This document shows, in pieces, positions 1 to 8,997 of a stretch of 64,000 nt of DNA. Below the pieces are notes generated by a model. The model did no database searches. It was not told where the DNA came from and saw only the letters and a program-made list of their open reading frames with translations. Position 1 is the stretch's first letter. Every line of letters starts with the position of its first letter. A program made the translations under genes and the position numbers. The DNA comes from an uncultured Lachnospiraceae bacterium (GTDB taxonomy: Bacteria; Bacillota; Clostridia; Lachnospirales; Lachnospiraceae), in NCBI GenBank assembly GCA_902489645.1, contig CABUAW010000003.1, positions 1 to 64,000 on the forward strand, given 5' to 3'.

Positions 1-279
1 GACGACTTCCACGGCCGGTCTTCCGGCCTTCTCCTGAATATCTACGGGAATACCACGTCCATTATCAACAACCGTCACCGAATTATCTTTATTCACCGTT
101 ACTGTGATTGTGTCACAATATCCAGCCAAAGCCTCATCAACCGCATTGTCAACAATTTCATAAACAAGGTGATGGAGGCCTTTTGAGGAAGTGCTTCCAA
201 TGTACATACCAGGTCTTTTTCGAACAGCCTCCAGGCCTTCTAAAATCTGAATTTGATTCGCACTATAATTATCACTCAT
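1..279 (-). CDS. gyrB: DNA gyrase subunit B, N-terminal part (cut by the window edge)
   Basis: Only the first 93 codons are inside the window. They encode the start of the GHKL ATPase domain of the B subunit of DNA gyrase, which powers negative supercoiling. Visible motifs are [10 protein letters not shown] at residues 41-50, carrying the ATP-coordinating Glu and Asn, and DNGRGIP at 72-78. The ATG at 279 is preceded by GGAGG. The start overlaps the recF stop by 8 bases, so the genes are translationally coupled at the end of the dnaA-dnaN-yaaA-recF-gyrB block reading away from oriC. Confidence 0.97.
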   Translation of the reverse strand, partial: MSDNYSANQIQILEGLEAVRKRPGMYIGSTSSKGLHHLVYEIVDNAVDEALAGYCDTITVTVNKDNSVTVVDNGRGIPVDIQEKAGRPAVEVV

Positions 280-1375
280 CTTTAACCTCCTGCTGTTGGT
301 TTTCAACTGCTCCATCTTTTACTCTAAAAACTTTATCTATATTAAATCGATTCTGTATAAATTCATCCAATCCGGTACATGTTATCACTGTCTGGATTTC
401 ACGGATACTCTCCAATAAATAGTTTTGCCGAAAACTATCCAGTTCAGACAAAACATCGTCCAATAATAAAATCGGGGTATCTTTAATCATTAATTTAACC
501 AAATCAATTTCCGCCAGTTTTAATGACAAAGCAGAGGTTCTCTGCTGTCCCTGAGAACCGTATCTTCGGACATTCATATCATTGATATAAAATCCCATAT
601 CATCCCGGTGGGGTCCGAGCGTCGTCGATTTTAATCTCAGGTCATTTTCCCGGTGCCAAAATAACTGTTCTGCAAAACTATCCGCTTCAATACTCGGCTC
701 ATACCGGATGCTCAGATTTTCCCGCTCTCCACTCAGCTTTTTATGAATTGGGTAAATTAATTCATTCAATAATTCAATAAATTTCTCTCTCTCTTTGATT
801 ACACGAATACCGTAACGCACAAGCTGTTCATCCCATACGTCCAGTGTATTTTTTAAAGACTCCTGATAATAAGTCTGTTTCAGAAGATTATTTCTTTGAT
901 TTACGACTTTATTGTAATTCGATATATCGTGAAGGTAAACTTTATTTAATTGACATAATTCCATGTCCATAAAACGCCGACGTTCTGACGGACCATTTTT
1001 AATAATGGCCAAATCCTCCGGTGAGAAGAAAACCACATTTACCATTCCCATCAGTTCACTGGATTTTTTTATAGGAATTCCGTCAATGGCCGCACCCTTT
1101 GTCTTATTCTTTTTCAGGTGAATATCGATTTTATGTTCCATGTGATTTTTTTCCACAAACATGCGGATATGGGAATCTTCCCTGTCAAAACGAATCATTT
1201 CCCGGTCTTTGCTGCCCCTGTGGGATTTTGTCGTCGCACAAACATAAATAGACTCCAGAATATTCGTTTTTCCCTGAGCATTATTACCGTAAAGAATATT
1301 AATTCCCGCATCAAAGTGGATTTGAAGACTTTCATAATTTCGATAATCAAGTAATTCAAGAGATTTTATAATCAT
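272..1375 (-). CDS. recF: DNA replication/repair protein RecF
   Basis: A 367-residue SMC-like ATPase that helps load RecA at single-strand gaps. Walker A is GNNAQGKT at residues 30-37. An ABC-type signature around YGSQGQQRT (about 270) and Walker [13 protein letters not shown] (about 300) are present, so all nucleotide-binding elements are intact. The start codon shares one base with the yaaA stop and the end overlaps gyrB, as expected for the origin operon. Length is normal for the family. Confidence 0.97.
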   Translation of the reverse strand: MIIKSLELLDYRNYESLQIHFDAGINILYGNNAQGKTNILESIYVCATTKSHRGSKDREMIRFDREDSHIRMFVEKNHMEHKIDIHLKKNKTKGAAIDGIPIKKSSELMGMVNVVFFSPEDLAIIKNGPSERRRFMDMELCQLNKVYLHDISNYNKVVNQRNNLLKQTYYQESLKNTLDVWDEQLVRYGIRVIKEREKFIELLNELIYPIHKKLSGERENLSIRYEPSIEADSFAEQLFWHRENDLRLKSTTLGPHRDDMGFYINDMNVRRYGSQGQQRTSALSLKLAEIDLVKLMIKDTPILLLDDVLSELDSFRQNYLLESIREIQTVITCTGLDEFIQNRFNIDKVFRVKDGAVENQQQEVKDE

Positions 1376-1584
1376 TATTTTTCAATCTTTATTGTTTCGC
1401 CGTCAAAGGTTACAATATCACCCTCATGGAGTTTTTTTCCTCTTTGATATTCAACCTCGCCATTGACACAAACCTGTCCTTCTTTAATAACAATTTTAGC
1501 TTCCAAACCGGAATCCACACAACCGGCGGCTTTTAAAGCCTGTCCGAGTTTAATAAATTCATCTTTTAATTTTATAGTTTCCAT
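1375..1584 (-). CDS. yaaA: S4-domain RNA-binding protein YaaA
   Basis: A 69-residue protein made almost entirely of an S4 RNA-binding fold, with ...IKLGQALKAAG... and the basic GEVEYQRGKKL stretch. The family sits between dnaN and recF in most Firmicutes and has been linked to ribosome assembly or RNA binding. It is tightly packed between dnaN and recF, and a GGAGAAG ribosome binding site precedes the ATG at 1584. Confidence 0.9.
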   Translation of the reverse strand: METIKLKDEFIKLGQALKAAGCVDSGLEAKIVIKEGQVCVNGEVEYQRGKKLHEGDIVTFDGETIKIEK

Positions 1585-1592
1585 AGCTTCTC

Positions 1593-2702
1593 CTATACTC
1601 CCGGATTAAAGTTGACCGGAAGAATCAGATAAATATATTTTTGTTCTTCGTCCCGAATAAAACAAGGCGCTTTCGGATTAATCATATAAATATCAATATT
1701 TTCATCATCGATAACACGAAGCGCATCAAGAATAAATTTCGGGTTGAAGCCAATCATCAAATCTCTGCCCGTTTTTATAATATCGATATCTTCATTCATG
1801 GAACCAATAAAGGAATTAATCTTTAATTCCATGGATTCATCTAAAATATTCATGATAATTGGTTTTTTATCGCCTTCCTTGACAAGCAGAGAAGCTCGCT
1901 CAATACAGCTTTGAAGTTCTTTTTTGTTAATTGAAATTTTGGTTTCATAATCACTGGAAAGCATTTGTTCAATTCGGAAATATTCGCCTTCAATCAGTCT
2001 CGAGACAACGACCGTATCATCAAATTCAAACACGATATGTCTTCCGGTAAAGAAGATATGTACGTCATCCTCAATACCGCCAGTGAGAATTTTGCTGACC
2101 TCATTCAACGTTTTTCCAGGTACAACAACTTTGATATGATTATACTCTTCTTTCAATTCAATTTTACGAATGGATATACGGTGGCCGTCCAGAGAAACAA
2201 CTTTTAATTCGCTGCCGTTAATCTCAAAAAGCTCACCTGTCATCAAACGATTGTTTTCGTTATCTGCAATTGAGAAAATCGTCTGTCGTATGATTTCCTT
2301 CAGTGAAAACTGGGATAAAACGACCATTTGATTTCTTTCTATTTCCGGTAAATATGAAAAATCATCGCCGGATTTTCCTGCAATATTAAATTTGGCTTTT
2401 TCGCATTTAATCAAAGCGCGGAAATTTTCATCCGTCTGGATACTTACTTCACTGTCAGGAAGTTTACGGACAATTTCTGAAAATAATTTCGCTTCTAATG
2501 CAATTTTTCCTTTGTCGAGAATGTCGCCTTTTATTTTCGTTTCGATACCGAGTTCCATATCGTTTGCAGTTAATTTTATCTGACCATCAGTTGTATCGAT
2601 AAGGATACATTCTAAGATAGGCATCGTGGTTTTTGCAGGAACTGCTTTCAGGACGGTATTGACACCCTGAAGAAGTTCGGATTTACTACAGATAATTTTC
2701 AT
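1593..2702 (-). CDS. dnaN: DNA polymerase III sliding clamp (beta subunit)
   Basis: A 369-residue processivity clamp with the three-fold repeated clamp architecture, beginning MKIICSKSELLQG and ending in the usual hydrophobic YLILPVNF. The ATG at 2702 is preferred to a TTG four codons upstream. The GAAAGG ribosome binding site abuts that TTG directly but lies 12 bases from the ATG. Convention and N-terminal conservation also support the ATG. It is the second gene of the dnaA operon, separated from dnaA by the origin unwinding region. Confidence 0.96.
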   Translation of the reverse strand: MKIICSKSELLQGVNTVLKAVPAKTTMPILECILIDTTDGQIKLTANDMELGIETKIKGDILDKGKIALEAKLFSEIVRKLPDSEVSIQTDENFRALIKCEKAKFNIAGKSGDDFSYLPEIERNQMVVLSQFSLKEIIRQTIFSIADNENNRLMTGELFEINGSELKVVSLDGHRISIRKIELKEEYNHIKVVVPGKTLNEVSKILTGGIEDDVHIFFTGRHIVFEFDDTVVVSRLIEGEYFRIEQMLSSDYETKISINKKELQSCIERASLLVKEGDKKPIIMNILDESMELKINSFIGSMNEDIDIIKTGRDLMIGFNPKFILDALRVIDDENIDIYMINPKAPCFIRDEEQKYIYLILPVNFNPGV

Positions 2703-2760
2703 GTCAAAAATCAACCTTTCTCAGACCGCCGGAATAGTGTGAATAACTTCCGGGCCGCCG

Positions 2761-3028
2761 CATATAAATATATAAATAATAATTTTATAGTAGTTGTAGT
2801 AGTAGGGGCGGTGGATATGTGGATATGCCATGCAACCCCTGATAATTACTGGATTTTTTGGTAGGGATAACTCTGTTAAAACGGGCTGGATAGAACCGGA
2901 ATAACTTTAAAATTATCCACAGCGTAAAATTTGAAGATTTTGTTTACGGAAAGCTTAAAAAAGTTTATCCCCTTTAAACTCACCGGCAACTCACCGTCTG
3001 TCCACAAATTGTAAAGAGGTTATCCACA
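2761..3028. other. oriC part 2: DnaA-box / GC-rich / DnaA-trio / AT-rich unwinding element
   Basis: Between dnaA and dnaN. In the dnaA-to-dnaN direction (minus strand) the order is: perfect DnaA boxes TTATCCACA at 3020-3028 and 2913-2921 (as read on +); two adjacent near-consensus boxes covering 2810-2826 (TGTGGATAT on +); a G-rich block 2805-2811; a run of TAG/TTG triplets at 2788-2805; then an AT-rich tract at about 2761-2787. This matches the Bacillus subtilis basal unwinding system, in which DnaA loads from boxes onto DnaA-trios. The role is inferred from architecture. Confidence 0.85.
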
Positions 3029-3029
3029 A

Positions 3030-4382
3030 TCAGGTCGGAGGGTTTATCTTCTTTATTAATATATCAATTGTATTTTTCAGATTTTCATCGTGTTTTAAGT
3101 CGTCGGATATTTTTTTCTCTCCATGGATAATGGTTGTATGGTCTTTCTTGCCGAGAGAATTGCCGACGGCCTGTAAGGAATCTGCGGTCATCTTACGGCA
3201 TAGATACATACAAATCTGACGGGGATAAGCAATTTCCTTATTTCGTTTACTGCTTTTTATATCATCCGGCGAAATATTATAGTGTTCAGCCACGGTGTCG
3301 ATAATTAATTCGCAGGTGACCGGACGCTTTTCTTCCGGGGATATAATGTTTTCGAGGGCTTCCTTCGTGAGTTCAAAATTAATCATTTTTTTGCGAAGTC
3401 TTGAAAAATTGTAAATCTGTTTCAGAGCGCCCTCCAGTTCACGAATACTGGATTTTATATTTGTAGCAATATAGTTTAAGGATTCGTCATCTACTTGAAT
3501 GTTATCTAATTCTGCACGTTTTTTCAGAATCGCCATACGGGTTTCATAGTTCGGAGGCTGGACATCTACCGTTAATCCGGCTTTGAATCGGGTAATCAGT
3601 CGGTCCTCCAGACCGTTAATATCCTTCGGTGGTTTATCGGAGGATATGACGATTTGCTTTTTTGATTCATATAAAGTGGTGAAAGTATGGAAGAACTCTT
3701 CCTGGGTACTTTCCTTATTTACAATGAACTGGATATCGTCGATAAGCAGCATGTCGATATTTCTGTACTTATTTTTAAAGTTTTCAATCTGTTTATGCTG
3801 AATTGAATGGACAAGTTCATTTGTAAATTCTTCAGATGTTACATAAATAATACGATAAGTCGGATGTTTGGATAAAACGTAATGAGCAATGGAATGGAGC
3901 AAATGGGTTTTTCCCAGACCAGCGCCTCCATATATAAACAGAGGATTGCCGTACGTACCCGGGTCCTCGGCAACGGCCAGGGCAGTAGCATGGGCAATAT
4001 CATTATTTTTTCCAACAACAAAGGTTTCGAATGTATATCTTGGATTCAAATGAGCGTTCATCGCCGATTCGGAAGCCGGTTTTTGCTCCTCTTCGTCAAT
4101 GCGGTTTTTTTCAGATAAATCCGGAATAATAAACTGGACGTCGAATTCGGTTTCAAGTACCTCCGCAATCGTAATAATTAAAGGCATGCGATATTTCTTT
4201 GAAAACCAGCTTGGGTCCAGAACGAGATTTTCCTTTTCGATGGATACGGTAATCATGTTGCCTTCAACCCGATAGGGTTTAAAATATTTGACCCAGGTAG
4301 TAAAAGCGACTTCACTTATATCATTTTCAATTTTCATTTGTTCAAGAATATCATTCCATTTTTCTTTTATTAAGGATAACAC
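3030..4382 (-). CDS. dnaA: Chromosomal replication initiator DnaA
   Basis: A 450-residue AAA+ initiator. Domain I is at about 1-85, a short linker with RIDEEEQ follows, and the AAA+ domain has Walker A GGAGLGKT at 152-159 and Walker B MLLIDDIQF near 215. The C-terminal box-binding helix-turn-helix contains the signature KKDHTTIIHG. The start is a GTG at 4382, preceded by an AGGGGG-type ribosome binding site. DnaA boxes lie on both sides, consistent with autoregulation and a bipartite origin. Confidence 0.98.
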   Translation of the reverse strand: MLSLIKEKWNDILEQMKIENDISEVAFTTWVKYFKPYRVEGNMITVSIEKENLVLDPSWFSKKYRMPLIITIAEVLETEFDVQFIIPDLSEKNRIDEEEQKPASESAMNAHLNPRYTFETFVVGKNNDIAHATALAVAEDPGTYGNPLFIYGGAGLGKTHLLHSIAHYVLSKHPTYRIIYVTSEEFTNELVHSIQHKQIENFKNKYRNIDMLLIDDIQFIVNKESTQEEFFHTFTTLYESKKQIVISSDKPPKDINGLEDRLITRFKAGLTVDVQPPNYETRMAILKKRAELDNIQVDDESLNYIATNIKSSIRELEGALKQIYNFSRLRKKMINFELTKEALENIISPEEKRPVTCELIIDTVAEHYNISPDDIKSSKRNKEIAYPRQICMYLCRKMTADSLQAVGNSLGKKDHTTIIHGEKKISDDLKHDENLKNTIDILIKKINPPT

Positions 4383-4457
4383 AGTATTAAAATCCCCCTG
4401 AGCATAAATTCACATATATATTTTATTACAAAAATGAAGAGATATCAACATTAAAAT

Positions 4458-4706
4458 TGTGGATAACCCTGTGGATAAATTTTGTTTATAAATTAACATA
4501 AAGTCCTGTTTATATGGAATTATTATGTTAATGTTGATAAAATAAGTGGAAGTTAATCACACTATTAACAGCCGATTTTTTGCGGAAATTACGGATTTTG
4601 CATAATTTAAGAGGAATTATAAACAGTTATCCACAAGTTATTCACATTATGTGGATAGATTTATGTAAATGTGGGGATAATTATGTTGATAATTCAGTTA
4701 TCCACA
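4458..4706. other. oriC part 1: DnaA-box cluster upstream of dnaA
   Basis: The 425-base gap between the divergent dnaA and rpmH genes holds six recognisable DnaA boxes. Four are perfect: TGTGGATAA at 4458-4466 and 4470-4478, and TTATCCACA at 4627-4635 and 4698-4706. Two are close: TTATTCACA at 4638-4646 and TGTGGATAG at 4650-4658. The rest is AT-rich. It probably contains the dnaA promoter (minus strand) and certainly the rpmH promoter at its right end. Confidence 0.9.
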
Positions 4707-4732
4707 ATTGCAAAAAAATCGAAAGGTTTTGC

Positions 4733-4761
4733 TTGACGAGAATTGATGAAATGACTATAAT
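4733..4761 (+). promoter_or_regulatory. SigA-type promoter of rpmH
   Basis: TTGACG at 4733-4738 and TATAAT at 4756-4761 with a 17-base spacer. It sits about 27 bases after the last DnaA box and 46 bases before the rpmH start. Confidence 0.85.
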
Positions 4762-4807
4762 ATAGTAGATATTTTATCTCATTTTTCATAAAGGGAGGTG
4801 TTTACAG

Positions 4808-4942
4808 ATGAAAATGACATTTCAGCCTAAAAAGAGACAGAGAAGTAAAGTTCATGGTTTCAGAAAAAGAATGAGTACTGCTAACGGCAGAAAAGTTTTA
4901 GCAGCAAGAAGAGCTAAAGGTAGAAATAAATTATCAGCTTAG
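4808..4942 (+). CDS. rpmH: 50S ribosomal protein L34
   Basis: A 44-codon gene, ATG at 4808 and TAG at 4940-4942. It encodes the very basic L34 protein beginning [14 protein letters not shown], with the family pattern HGFRKRM followed by [13 protein letters not shown]. An AGGGAGGTG ribosome binding site precedes it. It is the first rightward gene from oriC and leads the rnpA-yidD-yidC-jag block. Confidence 0.97.
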   Translation: MKMTFQPKKRQRSKVHGFRKRMSTANGRKVLAARRAKGRNKLSA

Positions 4943-4963
4943 GCCGCAAATATGTGGCCTTTT
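4941..4963 (+). terminator. Weak terminator/attenuator after rpmH
   Basis: A hairpin AGGCC...GGCCT (4941-4960) is followed by a T run. It probably attenuates read-through, giving more L34 than RnpA. Another promoter for rnpA is not obvious. Confidence 0.55.
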
Positions 4964-4994
4964 TCTTTAGGGAAATCTTTAGGTAGAATGAATA

Positions 4995-5345
4995 ATGAAG
5001 TTTTCGGAATCATTGAAAAAGAATCAGCAGTTCAGAGCCGTTTATGAGAAGGGAACGTCCTGTGCCAACCGGTATTTGGTTGTATATAAGCTGGAAAACG
5101 GCCTGAAGAGAAATCATTTGGGGATTTCTGTCAGTAAGAAGGTAGGGAACAGTATTGTAAGACATCATCTGGCAAGGCTCATTCGTGAAAATTACCGTTT
5201 GAGCGAGGAGCTTTATAAAGAGGGCTACGACATTGTTATCATTGCCAGAGTTGCAGCAAAAAAAGCGGATTATCACGTTATTGGAAAAAGTCTCAGTCAG
5301 TTGTCAAAAAAACTGGATTTATTAAAGGACAGCGATGTACAATGA
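4995..5345 (+). CDS. rnpA: Ribonuclease P protein component
   Basis: A 116-residue basic protein subunit of RNase P, which removes 5' leaders from pre-tRNAs together with the RNA subunit. The family RNA-binding helix appears as [16 protein letters not shown] (about 50-65), and the N-terminus is the typical [14 protein letters not shown]. The stop overlaps the yidD start by 4 bases (ATGA). Confidence 0.95.
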   Translation: MKFSESLKKNQQFRAVYEKGTSCANRYLVVYKLENGLKRNHLGISVSKKVGNSIVRHHLARLIRENYRLSEELYKEGYDIVIIARVAAKKADYHVIGKSLSQLSKKLDLLKDSDVQ

Positions 5346-5551
5346 AAAAAGTGTTGATAGGATGTGTTCGTTTTTACAGAAAATATATTTCGCCATTAAA
5401 GCGGCCATGCTGCATTTATGTGCCGACATGCTCCCAGTATGCCATCGAAGCGCTGGAAAAGTATGGAGCGATTAAGGGAAGTTATTTAGCTATAAAAAGA
5501 ATACTGAGATGCCATCCATTTCATGAAGGTGGCTATGACCCGGTTCCCTGA
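5342..5551 (+). CDS. yidD: Membrane protein insertion efficiency factor YidD
   Basis: A 69-residue small protein with the family hallmark [13 protein letters not shown]...[11 protein letters not shown] and the C-terminal [12 protein letters not shown]. YidD homologues assist YidC-dependent membrane insertion. The gene is translationally coupled to rnpA and directly precedes yidC. Confidence 0.95.
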   Translation: MKKVLIGCVRFYRKYISPLKRPCCIYVPTCSQYAIEALEKYGAIKGSYLAIKRILRCHPFHEGGYDPVP

Positions 5552-5570
5552 ATTAAGGAGGAAGTAGAAC

Positions 5571-6839
5571 ATGGATGTAGTTGTTCTTTCAAAAGTTGGG
5601 GGTATCCTAGGACCATTTGCATGGATATTTGGTCTAATCATGAATGCAATTTATGAAATTCTTGATTTGGTGGGGATACCAAATGTTGCGTTGACAATCA
5701 TATTGTTTACATTGATTGCCAATCTTCTGATGCTGCCGTTGACGATTAAACAGCAGCGCTATTCAAGAGTATCAGCTCTTGTAACACCTGAAATTCAGAA
5801 AATTAACAAGAAATATAAAGGAAAGACAGACGAAGTTTCCCAGCGGCGTATGCAGGCGGAAACGATGGAGGTCTATAAAAAGTATGGAGCCAGTCCTTCC
5901 TCCGGATGTCTTCCGTTATTAATTTCTTTTCCAATTTTGTTAGCTTTGTACAGGATTATTTATAATATCCCGTCCTATGTGAATTCGATTCATGACCTGT
6001 TTTTAGCCATTGCCGAACCGATTCAGAATACGACTGGCGGCGCGGCCATTATGGAGCAGGTAATTGAAGAATTGAACATAGCTGTCAGCAAGTTTGATTT
6101 TGAAAATATTGAAAAAATTATCGATGCTTTAAATGGTGTGAAAACAACCGGATGGGATACGGTGGCGAATGCTTTTGCATCCAACCCGGATGTGGTACAG
6201 GCCATTGATAAGGTAAAGGATACGATTATTAATATCAATTCCATGCCGGGCGGCTTAAACGTTATGGATGCGCCGGTACATCTGTCTCAGGGAGTATCCG
6301 GAATCTTTCCGGGAATTTTAATTCCGATTTTAGCCGGTGTCAGTCAGTATGTCAGTGTTAAGATTACAACACCGAAGAATAATAATGCGGGTGCGGCTCA
6401 GGAAAATGATATGGCCCAGTCTATGAAGACGGTGAATATGATTATGCCGTTGTTCTCTATATGGATTTGTTTTACATTGCCGGCCGGTGTCGGTCTTTAC
6501 TGGGTATGTAACTCCGTATTCCGTACATTGATGGTGGTCATCGTTAATCGTTTCTTTAATAATAAAGATATTGATGAGCTTATCAAAGAAAATGCAGAAA
6601 AAGTGGCAGAGCGTAAAGGAAAACCAACATTGACTGAAAAGCTTGTGTCCAAAGGTGCTTCGGCGGCTCAGGAAGAAACAAAATCCTATCAGTCTATGAG
6701 TGATATTGCCAAAGCAAATCGTTCAAAAAAGGACTATACTCCGAAGGACTATAAACCTGTGGATAAAGATGCTCCTTTAAATGCTGACAGTATATCATCG
6801 ATTGCTCATATGTTGGATAAGAGCAAAAAAGAGGATTGA
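5571..6839 (+). CDS. yidC: Membrane protein insertase YidC/Oxa1
   Basis: A 422-residue polytopic insertase with the conserved LMLPLTIKQQRYS motif after the second membrane segment and the C-terminal pair of helices ending in GLYWVCNSVFRTL. A clostridial extension of about 130 residues lies between the segments around residues 135-235. The C-terminal tail is basic and charged. An AGGAGG ribosome binding site precedes the start, and jag follows, as in most Firmicutes. Confidence 0.95.
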   Translation: MDVVVLSKVGGILGPFAWIFGLIMNAIYEILDLVGIPNVALTIILFTLIANLLMLPLTIKQQRYSRVSALVTPEIQKINKKYKGKTDEVSQRRMQAETMEVYKKYGASPSSGCLPLLISFPILLALYRIIYNIPSYVNSIHDLFLAIAEPIQNTTGGAAIMEQVIEELNIAVSKFDFENIEKIIDALNGVKTTGWDTVANAFASNPDVVQAIDKVKDTIININSMPGGLNVMDAPVHLSQGVSGIFPGILIPILAGVSQYVSVKITTPKNNNAGAAQENDMAQSMKTVNMIMPLFSIWICFTLPAGVGLYWVCNSVFRTLMVVIVNRFFNNKDIDELIKENAEKVAERKGKPTLTEKLVSKGASAAQEETKSYQSMSDIAKANRSKKDYTPKDYKPVDKDAPLNADSISSIAHMLDKSKKED

Positions 6840-6867
6840 TTTACTGTTTTTGTTGGAGGGATAAAAG

Positions 6868-7551
6868 ATGGATTATATTGAAGTAACAGGAAAAACAGTG
6901 GATGATGCGATTACGAATGCGTTGATTCAATTAGAAACAACCAGCGACCAGATTGAATATGAAGTCATTGAAAAGGGAAGTAATGGTTTTCTTGGACTCA
7001 TTGGCAAACAGGATGCAGTAATTAAAGTTCGTAAAAAAAGTAATCTTTTGGATGATACATACGAATTTTTAAATAAAATGTTTGCTGCGATGAATATGGA
7101 AGTTAAATCACAAATTGACTATAATGAAGAGAATCGGACAATGAATATTGATTTTTCCGGTGATGAGATGGGCATTTTGATTGGAAAAAGAGGACAGACT
7201 CTGGACTCTCTTCAGTATTTAATCAGCCTTGTAGTCAATAAAGAAAGCGATGCTTACATTAAAGTAAAAGTTGATACGGAGGATTACAGAGAGCGTCGTA
7301 AACAGACGTTGGAAAATCTGGCGAAGAATTTATCTTATAAGGTAAAACGGACACGCCGCCCGGTAACACTTGAACCTATGAATCCTTATGAACGACGGAT
7401 TATTCATTCAGCTCTTCAAAACGACCGTTATGTGGAAACTCACAGTGAAGGGGATGAACCTTACCGTAAAGTCGTCATCACACTGAAACGCCGGGAAAAC
7501 AGAGAATACCGTAAGGATTATAATAGGAATTATAAAGAAAAGAACGATTAA
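6868..7551 (+). CDS. jag: RNA-binding protein Jag/KhpB (Jag-N, KH, R3H)
   Basis: A 227-residue protein. The Jag N-terminal domain is at 1-52 (ends FLGLIGKQDAVIKV). A KH-like domain holds GILIGKRGQTLDSLQYL at about 110-127. An R3H domain is at about 150-213 with RRIIHSALQND. It is the partner of KhpA in RNA binding and cell-size control in related Firmicutes. It is the last gene before a strong terminator. Confidence 0.94.
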   Translation: MDYIEVTGKTVDDAITNALIQLETTSDQIEYEVIEKGSNGFLGLIGKQDAVIKVRKKSNLLDDTYEFLNKMFAAMNMEVKSQIDYNEENRTMNIDFSGDEMGILIGKRGQTLDSLQYLISLVVNKESDAYIKVKVDTEDYRERRKQTLENLAKNLSYKVKRTRRPVTLEPMNPYERRIIHSALQNDRYVETHSEGDEPYRKVVITLKRRENREYRKDYNRNYKEKND

Positions 7552-7556
7552 TACAG

Positions 7557-7595
7557 ATTGCCCCCTTCTTCGGATGAAAGATGGGGGCAATTTTT
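7557..7595 (+). terminator. Intrinsic terminator after jag
   Basis: A 9-bp stem ATTGCCCCC (7557-7565) / GGGGGCAAT (7583-7591) runs into TTTTT. It ends the rpmH-jag unit. mnmE starts just beyond it, so mnmE may rely partly on read-through. Confidence 0.85.
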
Positions 7596-7610
7596 GGAAA
7601 GGAGTTTGTC

Positions 7611-8987
7611 ATGATTACAGATACCATTGCTGCAATATCCACAGGAATGACACCGTCCGGTATTGGAAAAGTGCGTTTAAGCGGTGATTCTGCGATTGAA
7701 ATTGCGGATAAGATTTACAGGAGTCCAAAAGGGAAAAAATCTTTGAAAAACGTGTCGTCTCATACGATACACTATGGATATATATATGACGGTCATCAGA
7801 TGATTGACGAAGTATTAGTATTAATCATGAAGGCTCCGAACAGCTATACAACCGAAGATGTGGTAGAGATTGACTGCCACGGCGGCGTTGTGGTTATGAA
7901 AAAAATTCTGGAAACAGCGATTAAATATGGCGCCCGTCCGGCTGAGCCGGGGGAATTTACAAAACGGGCTTTTTTAAACGGACGGATAGATTTGTCCCAG
8001 GCAGAAGCTGTGATTGATATTATTAATTCAAGAAATGAATACGCCTTAAATAGCTCGGTTCAGCAGCTTCAGGGAAATCTTTTAAATCAGATTAAAGAAG
8101 TACGGAAAAGTATTATTGGAAGTATTGCTTTTATTGAAGCAGCTCTGGATGACCCGGAACACATAAATGCAGATGATTATGGCATTACTTTAAAAAAGCA
8201 AATAGATGAAAATATGGAAATTCTTGAAAAGCTGCTCCGCTCCTGCGACGATGGACGTCTTTTAAAAGAAGGTATCAAAACGGTTATTTTAGGTAAGCCA
8301 AATGCAGGAAAATCATCTTTATTGAATTATCTTTCCGGAGAGGAACGGGCCATTGTCACAGATATTGCGGGAACAACGAGAGATGTTCTTGAAGAGACCG
8401 TTCAGGTGGGCGGTATTTTGCTGAATGTGATTGACACAGCAGGTATACGTGATACAGATGATACAGTTGAGAAAATAGGCGTTGAAAAAGCAAAGAAATA
8501 TGCTTCGGAAGCGGACCTGATTATCTATATTGTGGATGGCTCTACTCTTTTGGATGAAAATGATTTGGAAATTCTGGAATTGATTCGGGATAAAAAAGCA
8601 ATAATACTGTTAAATAAAATAGATTTGAATTTAAAAACGACAAAAACGGCCATTGAAAAAGAAACAAAACATCCGGTTGTGGAAGTGTCTGTGAAGGAAA
8701 GCCAGGGACTGGAAGAATTTTCAGAATTGATACGGCAAATGTTTTTTAACGGCCAACTGACATTCAATGACCAGATTTATATAACGAATGTCCGGCATAA
8801 AGCGGCGATTCAGGAGGCTGCGGACAGCTTGAATATGGTGCTTCAAAGTATTGCGGACGGTATGCCGGAGGATTTCTTTTCTATCGATTTGATGAATGCT
8901 TATGAGGCTCTTGGGAAAATCATCGGGGAATCGGTCGGAGAGGATTTGATAAATACCATATTCAGTGATTTTTGTATGGGCAAATAG
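7611..8987 (+). CDS. mnmE: tRNA modification GTPase MnmE
   Basis: A 458-residue protein that works with MnmG to install the aminomethyl group at wobble U34. An N-terminal folate-binding domain precedes the GTPase inserted in a helical domain: G1 GKPNAGKSS at 228-236, then DTAG and NKID. The C-terminal FCMGK carries the essential Cys. The ATG at 7611 is chosen because GGAAAGGAG lies just upstream. An in-frame ATG at 7581 lies within the terminator stem. Confidence 0.96.
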   Translation: MITDTIAAISTGMTPSGIGKVRLSGDSAIEIADKIYRSPKGKKSLKNVSSHTIHYGYIYDGHQMIDEVLVLIMKAPNSYTTEDVVEIDCHGGVVVMKKILETAIKYGARPAEPGEFTKRAFLNGRIDLSQAEAVIDIINSRNEYALNSSVQQLQGNLLNQIKEVRKSIIGSIAFIEAALDDPEHINADDYGITLKKQIDENMEILEKLLRSCDDGRLLKEGIKTVILGKPNAGKSSLLNYLSGEERAIVTDIAGTTRDVLEETVQVGGILLNVIDTAGIRDTDDTVEKIGVEKAKKYASEADLIIYIVDGSTLLDENDLEILELIRDKKAIILLNKIDLNLKTTKTAIEKETKHPVVEVSVKESQGLEEFSELIRQMFFNGQLTFNDQIYITNVRHKAAIQEAADSLNMVLQSIADGMPEDFFSIDLMNAYEALGKIIGESVGEDLINTIFSDFCMGK

Positions 8988-8997
8988 GAGGCTTTGT

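Noticed and set aside
108..422. A rightward open frame opposite gyrB/recF
   Set aside because: It is antisense to two certain genes, has no ribosome binding site and low-complexity composition.
4580..4765. A 61-codon open frame between dnaA and rpmH
   Set aside because: It runs through the DnaA-box cluster and the rpmH promoter, and its codons are just TTATCCACA-type boxes. It is origin DNA, not a gene.
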